DNA of 64,000 nucleotides from Clusia tigrina (Eukaryota; Arthropoda; Insecta; Diptera; Clusiidae), in NCBI GenBank assembly GCA_920105625.2, contig OV050033.1:116769700-116833699 (forward strand). Direction: 5' to 3'. The position numbers and the translations under genes were made by a program. How positions within the stretch are numbered: position 1 is the first letter of the stretch; the number at the start of each line of letters is the position of its first letter. Shown piece by piece: positions 49,493 to 61,529 of this stretch. The notes beneath the pieces are model-generated. The model had not been told where the DNA came from, did no database searches, and worked only from the letters and a program-made list of their open reading frames with translations.

Positions 49493-52400
49493 TTGCAACA
49501 TACAAATGCTAGTAACTTTTTACTGCAGCGTCATAAAACCTTGAAATTTTGTAACAATAAAGTTCTCGAGCCTCTTGTCAATTTAAGCTATCGCTCAAAG
49601 TTATGCGACCATTGAGTCCCAAATCAATCACTGATAAAACTTCAAATGGCCCTAACTTCTATACGGTACGTCCTACACCTATCAAAGTTTGCAATATACA
49701 AATGCTTGTAACTTTTTACTGGAGCGTCATAAAACCTTGAAATTTTGTAACAATAAAGGACTCGAGCCTCTTGTCAATTTAAGGTATCGCTCAAAGCTGT
49801 GCTATCCTTGAGTCCCAAATCAAACACTGATAAATCTTCAAATGGCCCTAACTTATATACGGTACGTCCTACATCTATAAAAGTTTGCAACATACAAATG
49901 CTTGTAACTTTTTACTGGAGCGTCATAAAACCTTCAAATTTTGTAACAATAAAGTACTCGATCCTCTTGTCAATTTAAGTTATCGCTCAAAGCTGTGCTA
50001 CCCCTGAGTCCCAAATCAAACACTGATAAAACTTCAAATGGCCCTAACTTCTATACGGTACGTCCTACACCTATCAAAGTTTGCAATATACAAATGCTTG
50101 TAACTTTTTACTGGAGCGTCATAAAACCTTGAAATTTTGTAACAATAAAGGACTCGAGCCCCTTGTCAATTTAAGCTATCGCTCAAAGCTGTGCTACCCT
50201 TGAGTCCCAAATCAAACACTGATAAATCTTCAAATGGCCATAACTTCTATACGGTACGTCCTACATCTATAAAAGTTTGCAACATACAAATGCTTGTAAC
50301 TTTTTACTGGAGCGTCATAAAACCTTCAAATTTTGTAACAATAAAGTACTCGAGCCTCTTGTCAATTTAAGCTATCGCTCAAAGCTGTGCTACCCCTGAG
50401 TCCCAAATCAAACACTGATAAAACTTCAAATGGCCCTAACTTCTATACGGTACGTCGTACACCTATCAAAGTTTGAAACATACAAATGGTTGTAACTTTT
50501 TACTGGAGCGTCATAAAAACTTGAAATTTTGTAACAATAAAGTACTCGAGCCTCTTGTCAATTTAAGCTATCGCTCAAAGCTATGCTACCCTTGAGTCCC
50601 AAATCAAACACTGATAAAGCTTCAAATGGCCCTAACTTCTATACGGTACGTCCTACTCCTATCAAAGTTTGCAACATACAAATGCTTGTAACTTTTTACT
50701 GGAGCGTCATAAAACCTTGAAATTTTGTAACAATAAAGAACTCGAGCCTCTTGTCAATTTAAGCTATCGCTCAAAGCTATGCTACCCTTGAGTCCCAAAG
50801 CAAACACTGATAAAAATTCAAATGGCCCTAACTTCTATACGGTACGTCCTACACCTATCAAAGTTTCCAACATACAAATGCTTCTAACTTTTTACTGGAG
50901 CGTCATAAAACCGTGAAATTTTGTAACAATAAAGTACTCGAGCTTCTTGTCAATTTAAGCTATCGCTCAAAGCTATACTACCCTTGAGTCCCAAATCAAA
51001 CACTGATAAAAATTCAAATGGCCCTAACTTCTATACGGTACGTCCTACACCTATCAAAGTTTGCAACATATAAATGCTTGTAACTTTTTACTGGAGCGTC
51101 ATAAAACCTTGAAATTTTGTAACAATAAAGTACTCGAGCCTCTTGTCAATTTAAGCCATCGCTCAAAGCTATGCTACCCTTGAGTCCCAAATCAAACACT
51201 GATAAAGCTTCAAATGGCCCTAACTTCTATTCGGTACGTCCTACACCTATCAAAGTTTGCAACATACAAATGCTTGTAACTTTTTACTGGAGCGTAACAA
51301 AACCATGAAATTTTGTTACAATAAAGCACTCGAGCCTCTTGTCAATTTAAGCAATCGCTCAAAGCTGTGCTTCCCTTGAGTCCCAAATCAAACACTGATA
51401 AAGCTTCAAATGGCCCTAACTTCTATACGGTATGTCCTACACCTATCAAAGTTTGCAACATACAAATGCTTGTAACTTTTTACTGGAGCGTCATAAAACC
51501 TTGAAATTTTGTAACAATAAAGTACTCGAGCCTCTTGTCAATTTAAGCCATCGCTCAAAGCTATGCTACCCTTGAGTCCCAAATCAAACACTGATAAAGC
51601 TTCAAATGGCCCTAACTTCTATTCGGTACGTCCTACACCTATCAAAGTTTGCAACATACAAATGCTTGTAACTTTTTACTGGAGCGTAACAAAACCATGA
51701 AATTTTGTTACAATAAAGCACTCGAGCCTCTTGTCAATTTAAGCAATCGCTCAAAGCTGTGCTTCCCTTGAGTCCCAAATCAAACACTGATAAAGCTTCA
51801 AATGGCCCTAACTTCTATACGGTATGTCCTACACCTATCAAAGTTTGCAACATACAAATGCTTGTAACTTTTTACTGGAGCGTCATAAAACCTTGAAATT
51901 TTGTAACAATAAAGTACACGAGCCTCTTGTCAATTTAAGGTATCGCTCAAAGCTATGCTACCCTTGAGTCCCAAATCAAACACTGATAAAAATTCAAATG
52001 GCCCTAACATCCTACACCTATCAAAGTTTGCAACATACATATGCTTGTAACTTTTTACTGGAGCGTCATAAAACCTTGAAATTTTGTAACAATGAAGTTC
52101 TCGAGCCTCTTGTCAATTTAAGCTATCGCTCAAAGCTATGCTACCCTTGAGTCTCAAATCAAACAGTGATAAAACTTCAAATGGCCCTAACTTCTATACG
52201 GTACGTCCTACACCTATCAAAGTTTGCAATATACAAATGCTTGTAACTTTTTACTGGAGCGTCATAAAACCTTGAAATTTTGTAACAATAAAGAACTCGA
52301 GCCTCTTGTCAATTTAAGCTATCGCTCAAAGCTATGCTACCCTTGAGTCCCAAATCAAACACTGATAAAAATTCAAATGGCTCTCACTTCTATACGGTAC

Positions 52401-54727
52401 GTCCTACACCTATCAAAGTTTGAAACATATAAATGCTTGTAACTTTTTACTGGAGCGTCATAAAACCTTGAAATTTTGTAACAATAAAGTACTCGAGCCT
52501 CTTTTCAATTTAAGCTATCGCTCAAAGCTATGCTACCCTTTGAATCCCAAATCAAGCACTGATAAAACTTTAAATGGCCGTAACTTCTATACGGTACGTC
52601 CTACACCTATCAAAGTTTGCAACATACAAATGCTTGTAACTTTTTACTGGAGCGGCATAAAACCTTGAAATTTTGTAACAATAAAGTACTCGAGAATCTT
52701 GTCAATTTAAGCTTTCGCTCAAAGCTGTGCTACCCTTGGGTCCCAAATCAAACACTGATAAAACTTCAAATGGCCCTAACTTCTATACGGTACGTCCTAC
52801 ACCTATCAAAGTTTGCAACATACAAATGCTTGTAACTTTTTACTGGAGCGGCATAAAACCTTGAAATTTTGTAACAATAAAGTACTCGAGCCTCTTGTCA
52901 ATTTAAGCTATCGCTCAAAGCTATGCTACCCTTGAGTCCCAATCAAACACTGATAAAAATTCAAATGGCCCTAACTTCTATACGGTACCTCCTTTACCTA
53001 TCAAAGTTTGCAACATACAAATGCTTGTAACTTTTTACTGGAGCGTCATAAAACCTTGAAATTTTGTAACAATAAAATTCTAGAGCCTCTTGTCAATTTA
53101 AGCTATCGCTCAAAGCTGTGTTACCCTTCAGTCCCAAATCAGACACTGATAAAACTTCAAATGGCCCTAACTTCTATACGGTACGTCCTACACCTATCGG
53201 ATATTGCAACATACTAATGCTTGTAACTTTTTACTGGAGCGTCATAAAACCTTGAAATTTTGTAACAATAAAGTACTCGAGCCTCTTGTCAATTTAAGCT
53301 ATCGCTCAAAGCTATGCTACCCTTGAGTCCCAAATCAATCACTGATAAAGCTTCAAATGGCCCTAACTTCTATACGGTACGTCCTACACCTATCAAAGTT
53401 TGCAATATACAAATGCTTGTAACTTTTTACTGGAGCGTCATAAAACCTTGAAATTTTGTAACAATAAAGGACTCGAGCCTCTTGTCAATTTAAGCTATCG
53501 CTCAAAGCTGTGCTACCCTTGAGTCCCAAATCAAACACTGATAAATCTTCAAATGGCCCTAACTTCTATACGGTACATCCTACATCTATAAAAGTTTGCA
53601 ACATACAAATGCTTGTAACTTTTTACTGGAGCGTCATAAAACCTTCAAATTTTGTAACAATAAAGTACTCGAGCCTCTAGTCAATTTAAGCTATCGCTCA
53701 AAGCTATGCTACCCTTGAGTCCCAAATCAAATACTGATAAAGCTTCAAATGGCCCTTACTTCTATACGGTACGTCCTACACCTATCAAAGTTTGCAACAT
53801 ACAAATGCTTGTAACTTTTTACTGGAGCTTCATAAAACCTTGAAATTTTGTAACAATAAAGTACTCGAGCCTCTTGTCAATTTAAGCTATCGCTCAAAGC
53901 TATGCTACCTTTGAGTCCCAAATCAAACACTGATAAAGCTTCAAATGGCCCTAACTTCTATACGGTACGTCCTACACCTATCAAAGTTTGCAACATACAA
54001 ATGCTTGTAACTTTTTACTCATAAAACCTTGAAATTTTGTAACAATAAAGTTCTCGAGCCTCTTGTCAATTTCAGCTATCGCTCAAAGCTATGCTACCCT
54101 TGAGTCCCAAATCAGACACTGATAAAACTTCAAATGGCCCTAACTTCTATACGGTACGTCCTACTCCTATCGAATATTGCAACATACTAATGCTTGTAAC
54201 TTTTTACTGGAGCGTCACAAAACCTTGAAATTTTGTAACAATAAAGTACTCGAGCCTCTTGTCAATTTAAGCTATCGCTCAAAGCTATGCTACCCTTGAG
54301 TCCCAAAGCAAACACTGATAAAAATTCAATTGGCCCTAACTTCTATACGGTACATCCTACCCTTGAGTCCCAAATCAAACACTGATAAAAATTCAAATGG
54401 CCCTAACTTCTATATGGTACGTCCTACACCTATCAAAGTTTGCAACATATAAATGCTTGTAACTTTTTACTGGAACGTCATAAAACCTTGAAATTTTGTT
54501 ACAATAAGGCACTCGAGCCTCTTGTCAATTTAAGCAATCGCTCAAAGCTGTGCTTCCCTTGAGTCCCAAATCAAACACTGATAAAGCTTCAAATGGCCCT
54601 AACTTCTATGCGGTACGTCCTACACCTATCAAAGTTTGCAACATACAAATGCTTGTAACTTTTTACTGGAGCGTCATAAAACCTTGAAATTTTGTAACAA
54701 TAAAGTACTCGATCCACTTGTCAATTT
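49493..54727 (+). repeat. 5.2-kb duplicated block, copy 2
   Basis: Counterpart of 25545..30778. It shares AGTTATGCGACC (25651/49599), GTACACGAGCC (27967/51916), CTACCCTTTGAATCCC (about 28589/52538) and the 7-bp deletion TTTACTCATAAAACC (30066/54015). The offset of 23,949 bp holds from about 51859 to 54720. It carries its own two-monomer duplication at 51153..51936, which restores the register lost by lacking the extra monomer of copy 1. Confidence 0.8.
51153..51936 (+). repeat. 392-bp dimer tandem duplication
   Basis: The pair of monomers with AAGCCATCGCTC, CTATTCGGTACG, GTAACAAAACCATG, AAAGCACTC and GTATGTCC occurs twice, starting at 51153 and 51545, exactly 392 bp apart. At the related sites 27401 and 48030 the pair occurs once. 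This is a local amplification of two monomers at once. Confidence 0.78.
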
Positions 54728-55515
54728 AAGCTATCGCTCAAAGCTGTGCTACCCTTGAGTCCCAAATAAAACACTGATAAAGCTCCAAATGGCCCTAACT
54801 TCTATACGGTACGTCCTACACCTATCAAAGTTTGCAATATACAAATGCTTGTAACTTTTTACTGGAGCGTCATAAAACCTTGAAATTTTGTAACAATAAA
54901 GGACTCGAGCCTCTTGTCAATTTAAGCTATCGCTCAAAGCTGTGCCATCCTTGAGTCCCAAATCAAACACTGATAAATCTTCAAATGGCCCTAACTTCTA
55001 TACGGTACGTCCTACATCTATAAAAGTTTGCAATATACAAATGCTTGTAACTTTTTACTGGAGCGTCATAAAACCTTCAAATTTTGTAACAATAAAGTAC
55101 TCGATCCTCTTGTCAATTTAAACTATCGCTCAAAGCTGTGCTACCCCTGAGTCCCAAATCAAACACTGATAAAACTTCAAATGGCCCTCACTTCTATACG
55201 GTACGTCCTACACCTATCAAAGTTTGCAATATACAAATGCTTGTAACTTTTTACTGGAGCGTCATAAAACCTTGAAATTTTGTAACAATAAAGGACTCGA
55301 GCCTCTTGTCAATTTAAGCTATCGCTCAAAGCTGTGCTACCCTTGAGTCCCAAATCAAACACTGATAAATCTTCAAATGGCCCTAACTTCTATACGGTAC
55401 GTCCTACATCTATAAAAGTTTGCAACATACAAATGCTTGTAACTTTTTACTGGAGCGTCATAAAACCTTCAAATTTTGTAACAATAAAGTACTCGAGCCT
55501 CTTGTCAATTTAAGC
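54728..55515 (+). repeat. Satellite junction segment between duplicated blocks
   Basis: Monomers of the dimer type (GCAATATAC, AAAGGACTC; ATCTATAAAAG, ACCTTCAAATTTT, CCCCTGAGTCC). It bridges the end of the 5.2-kb block and the start of the 3.4-kb block. Variants seen nowhere else by eye include GTGCCATCCTTG near 54941 and AATTTAAACTATCGC near 55118. No gene is present. Confidence 0.7.
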
Positions 55516-58500
55516 TATCGCTCAAAGCTGTGCTACCCCTGAGTCCCAAATCAAACACTGATAAAACTTCAAATGGCCCTAACTTCTATACGGTACGTCG
55601 TACACCTATCAAAGTTTGAAACATACAAATGGTTGTAACTTTTTACTGGAGCGTCATAAAACCTTGAAATTTTGTAACAATAAAGTACTCGAGCCTCTTG
55701 TCAATTTAAGCTATCGCTCAAAGCTATGCTACCCTTGAGTCCCAAATCAAACACTGATAAAGCTTCAAATGGCCCTAACTTCTATACGGTACGTCCTACT
55801 CCTATCAAAGTTTGCAACATACAAATGCTTGTAACTTTTTACTGGAGCGTCATAAAACCTTGAAATTTTGTAACAATAAAGTACTCGAGCCTCTTGTCAA
55901 TTTAAGCTATCGCTCAAAGCTATGCTACCCTTGAGTCCCAAAGCAAACACTGATAAAAATTCAATTGGCCCTAACTTCTATACGGTACATCCTACCCTTG
56001 AGTCCCAAGTCAAACACTGATAAAAATTCAAATGGCCCTAACTTCTATATGGTACGTCCTACACCTATCAAAGTTTGCAACATATAAATGCTTGTAACTT
56101 TTTACTGGAACGTCATAAAACCTTGAAATTTTGTTACAATAAGGCACTCGATCCACTTGTCAATTTAAGCTATCGCTCAAAGCTGTGCTACCCTTGAGTC
56201 CCAAATAAAACACTGATAAAGCTCCAAATGGCCCTAACTTCTATACGGTACGTCCTACACCTATCAAAGTTTTCAACATACAAATGCTAGTAACTTTTTA
56301 CTGCAGCGTCATAAAACCTTGAAATTTTGTAACAATAAAGTTCTCGAGCCTCTTGTCAATTTAAGCTATCGCTCAAAGCTATGCGACCATTGAGTCCCAA
56401 ATCAATCACTGATAAAACTTCAAATGGCCCTAACTTCTATACGGTACGTCCTACACCTATCAAAGTTTGCAATATACAAATGCTTGTAACTTTTTACTGG
56501 AGCGTCATAAAACCTTGAAATTTTGTAACAATAAAGGACTCGAGCCTCTTGTCAATTTAAGGTATCGCTCAAAGCTGTGCTATCCTTGAGTCCCAAATCA
56601 AACACTGATAAATCTTCAAATGGCCCTAACTTATATACGGTACGTCCTACATCTATAAAAGTTTGCAACATACAAATGCTTGTAACTTTTTACTGGAGCG
56701 TCATAAAACCTTCAAATTTTGTAACAATAAAGTACTCGATCCTCTTGTCAATTTAAGCTATCGCTCAAAGCTGTGCTACCCCTGAGTCCCAAATCAAACA
56801 CTGATAAAACTTCAAATGGCCCTAACTTCTATACGGTACGTCCTACACCTATCAAAGTTTGCAATATACAAATGCTTGTAACTTTTTACTGGAGCGTCAT
56901 AAAACCTTGAAATTTTGTAACAATAAAGGACTCGAGCCTCTTGTCAATTTAAGCTATCGCTCAAAGCTGTGCTACCCTTGAGTCCCAAATCAAACACTGA
57001 TAAATCTTCAAATGGCCCTAACTTCTATACGGTACGTCCTACATCTATAAAAGTTTGCAACATACAAATGCTTGTAACTTTTTACTGGAGCGTCATAAAA
57101 CCTTCAAATTTTGTAACAATAAAGTACTCGAGCCTCTTGTCAATTTAAGCTATCGCTCAAAGCTGTGCTACCCCTGAGTCCCAAATCAAACACTGATAAA
57201 ACTTTAAATGGCCCTAACTTCTATACGGTACGTCGTACACCTATCAAAGTTTGAAACATACAAATGGTTGTAACTTTTTACTGGAGCGTCATAAAACCTT
57301 GAAATTTTGTAACAATAAAGTACTCGAGCCTCTTGTCAATTTAAGCTATCGCTCAAAGCTATGCTACCCTTGAGTCCCAAATCAAACACTGATAAAGCTT
57401 CAAATGGCCCTAACTTCTATACGGTACGTCCTACTCCTATCAAAGTTTGCAACATACAAATGCTTGTAACTTTTTACTGGAGCGTCATAAAACCTTGAAA
57501 TTTTGTAACAATAAAGAACTCGAGCCTCTTGTCAATTTAAGCTATCGCTCAAAGCTATGCTACCCTTGAGTCCCAAAGCAAACACTGATAAAAATTCAAA
57601 TGGCCCTAACTTCTATACGGTACGTCCTACACCTATCAAAGTTTCCAACATACAAATGCTTCTAACTTTTTACTGGAGCGTCATAAAACCGTGAAATTTT
57701 GTAACAATAAAGTACTCAAGCTTCTTGTCAATTTAAGCTATCGCTCAAAGCTATACTACCCTTGAGTCCCAAATCAAACACTGATAAAAATTCAAATGGC
57801 CCTAACTTCTATACGTTACGTCCTACACCTATCAAAGTTTGCAACATATAAATGCTTGTAACTTTTTACTGGAGCGTCATAAAACCTTGAAATTTTGTAA
57901 CAATAAAGTACTCGAGCCTCTTGTCAATTTAAGCTATCGCTCAAAGCTATGCTACCCCTGAGTCCCAAATCAAACACTGATAAAACTTCAAATGGCCCTA
58001 ACTTCTATACGGTACGTCGTACACCTATCAAAGTTTGAAACATACAAATGGTTGTAACTTTTTACTGGAGCGTCATAAAACCTTGAAATTTTGTAACAAT
58101 AAAGTACTCGAGCCTCTTGTCAATTTAAGCTATCGCTCAAAGCTATGCTACCCTTGAGTCCCAAATCAAACACTGATAAAGCTTCAAATGGCCCTAACTT
58201 CTATACGGTACGTCCTACTCCTATCAAAGTTTGCAACATACAAATGCTTGTAACTTTTTACTGGAGCGTCATAAAACCTTGAAATTTTGTAACAATAAAG
58301 TACTCGAGCCTCTTGTCAATTTAAGCTATCGCTCAAAGCTATGCTACCCTTGAGTCCCAAAGCAAACACTGATAAAAATTCAATTGGCCCTAACTTCTAT
58401 ACGGTACATCCTACCCTTGAGTCCCAAATCAAACACTGATAAAAATTCAAATGGCCCTAACTTCTATATGGTACGTCCTACACCTATCAAAGTTTGCAAC

Positions 58501-58955
58501 ATATAAATGCTTGTAACTTTTTACTGGAACGTCATAAAACCTTGAAATTTTGTTACAATAAGACACTCGAGCCTCTTGTCAATTTAAGCAATCGCTCAAA
58601 GCTGTGCTTCCCTTGAGTCCCAAATCAAACACTGATAAAGCTTCAAATGGCCCTAACTTCTATGCGGACGTCCTACACCTATCAAAGTTTGCAACATACA
58701 AATGCTTGTAACTTTTTACTGGAGCGTCATAAAACCTTGAAATTTTGTAACAATAAAGTACTCGATCCACTTGTCAATTTAAGCTATCGCCCAAACTTTG
58801 CTACCCTTGAGTCCCAAATAAAACACTGATAAAGCTCCAAATGGCCCTAACTTCTATACGGTACGTCCTACACCTATCAAAGTTTTCAACATACAAATGC
58901 TAGTAACTTTTTACTGCAGCGTCATAAAACCTTGAAATTTTGTAACAATAAAGTT
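55516..58955 (+). repeat. 3.4-kb duplicated block, copy 2
   Basis: Counterpart of 34830..38270 (offset 20,686). A 1-bp deletion at about 58667 gives TATGCGGACGTCC instead of TATGCGGTACGTCC. Further along, GCTATCGCCCAAACTTTGC at about 58783 differs from GCTATCGCTCAAAGCTGTGC in copy 1 and is a marker of the following 3,005-bp series. Confidence 0.8.
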
Positions 58956-61529
58956 CTCGATCCTCTTGTCAATTTAAGCTATCGCTCAAAGCTGTGCTAC
59001 CCCTGAGTCCCAAATCAGACACTGATAAAACTTCAAATGGCCCTAACTTCTATACGGTACGTCCTACACCTATCAAAGTTTGCAATATTCAAATGCTTGT
59101 AACTTTTTACTGGAGCGTCATAAAACCTTGAAATTTTGTAACAATAAAGGACTCGAGCCTCTTGTCAATTTAAGCTATCGCTCCAAGCTGTGCTACCCTT
59201 GAGTCCCAAATCAAACACTGATAAAACTTCAAATGGCCCTGACTTCTATACGGTACGTCCTACACCTATCAAAGTTTGCAACATACAAATGCTTGTAACT
59301 TTTTACTGGAGCGTCATAAAACCTTGAAATTTTGTAACAATAAAGTACTCGAGCCTCTTGTCAATTTAAGCTATCGCTCAAAGCTATGCTACCCTTGAGT
59401 CCCAAAGCAAACACTGATAAAAATTCAATTGGCCCTAACTTCTATACGGTACATCCTACCCTTGAGTCCCAAATCAAACACTGATAAAAATTCAAATGGC
59501 CCTAACTTCTATATGGTACGTCCTACACCTATCAAAGTTTGCAACATATAAATGCTTGTAACTTTTTACTGGAACGTCATAAAACCTTGAAATTTTGTTA
59601 CAATAAGGCACTCGAGCCTCTTGTCAATTTAAGCAATCGCTCAAAGCTGTGCTTCCCTTGAGTCCCAAATCAAACACTGATAAAGCTTCAAATGGCCCTA
59701 ACTTCTATGCGGTACGTCCTACACCTATCAAAGTTTGCAACATACAAATGCTTGTAACTTTTTACTGGAGCGTCATAAAACCTTGAAATTTTGTAACAAT
59801 AAAGTACTCGATCCACTTGTCAATTTAAGCTATCGCTCAAAGCTGTGCTACCCTTGAGTCCCAAATAAAACACTGATAAAGCTCCAAATGGCCCTAACTT
59901 CTATACGGTACGTCCTACACCTATCAAAGTTTTCAACATACAAATGCTAGTAACTTTTTACTGCAGCGTCATAAAACCTTGAAATTTTGTAACAATAAAG
60001 TTCTCGAGCCTCTTGTCAATTTAAGCTATCGCTCAAAGCTATGCGACCATTGAGTCCCAAATCAATCACTGATAAAACTTCAAATGGCCCTAACTTCTAT
60101 ACGGTACGTCCTACACCTATCAAAGTTTGCAATATACAAATGCTTGTAACTTTTTACTGGAGCGTCATAAAACCTTGAAATTTTGTAACAATAAAGGACT
60201 CGAGCCTCTTGTCAATTTAAGGTATCGCTCAAAGCTGTGCTATCCTTGAGTCCCAAATCAAACACTGATAAATCTTCAAATGGCCCTGACTTATATACGG
60301 TACGTCCTACATCTATAAAAGTTTGCAACATACAAATGCTTGTAACTTTTTACTGGAGCGTCATAAAACCTTCAAATTTTGTAACAATAAAGTACTCGAT
60401 CCTCTTGTCAATTTAAGCTATCGCTCAAAGCTGTGCTACCCCTGAGTCCCAAATCAAACACTGATAAAACTTCAAATGGCCCTAACTTCTATACGGTACG
60501 TCCTACACCTATCAAAGTTTGCAATATACAAATGCTTGTAACTTTTTACTGGAACGTCATAAAACCTTGAAATTTTGTAACAATAAAGGACTCGAGCCTC
60601 TTGTCAATTTAAGCTATCGCTCAAAGCTGTGCTACCCTTGAGTCCCAAATCAAACACTGAAAAATCTTCAAATGGCCCTAACTTCTATACGGTACGTCCT
60701 ACATCTATAAAAGTTTGCAACATACAAATGCTTGTAACTTTTTACTGGAGCGTCATAAAACCTTGAAATTTTGTAACAATAAAGTACTCGATCCACTTGT
60801 CAATTTAAGCTATCGCCCAAACTTTGCTACCCTTGAGTCCCAAATAAAACACTGATAAAGCTCCAAATGGCCCTAACTTCTATACGGTACGTCCTACACC
60901 TATCAAAGTTTCCAACATACAAATGCTTCTAACTTTTTACTGGAGCGCCATAAAACCGTGAAATTTTGTAACAATAAAGTACTCAAGCTTCTTGTCAATT
61001 TAAGCTATCGCTCAAAGCTATACTACCCTTGAGTCCCAAATCAAACACTGATAAAAATTCAAATGGCCCTAACTTCTATACGGTACGTCCTACACCTATC
61101 AAAGTTTGCAACATATAAATGCTTGTAACTTTTTACTGGAGCGTCATAAAACCTTGAAATTTTGTAACAATAAAGTACTCGAGCCTCTTGTCAATTTAAG
61201 CTATCGCTCAAAGCTATGCTACCCCTGAGTCCCAAATCAAACACTGATAAAACTTCAAATGGCCCTAACTTCTATACGGTACGTCGTACACCTATCAAAG
61301 TTTGAAACATACAAATGGTTGTAACTTTTTACTGGAGCGTCATAAAACCTTGAAATTTTGTAACAATAAAGTACTCGAGCCTCTTGTCAATTTAAGCTAT
61401 CGCTCAAAGCTATGCTACCCTTGAGTCCCAAATCAAACACTGATAAAGCTTCAAATGGCCCTAATTTCTATACGGTACGTCCTACTCCTATCAAAGTTTG
61501 CAACATACAAATGCTTGTAACTTTTTACT
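58526..61529 (+). repeat. 3005-bp HOR unit, copy 1
   Basis: Recurs at offset 3,005 bp (3,004 before the 1-bp deletion at about 58667). Anchors: TCGCCCAAACTTTGC at 58790/61795 and 60816/63821, and GCTCCAAGC at 59181/62186. About 59100..60760 also matches 38808..40468 at offset 20,292, so the unit was assembled from 4,054-bp-series material plus a new junction. Confidence 0.83.

Noticed and set aside
58647..58829. 60-codon ATG-initiated open frame
   Set aside because: It is created by a 1-bp deletion (TATGCGGACGTCC) in the 21-codon satellite micro-ORF; the downstream part is the ordinary satellite frame.
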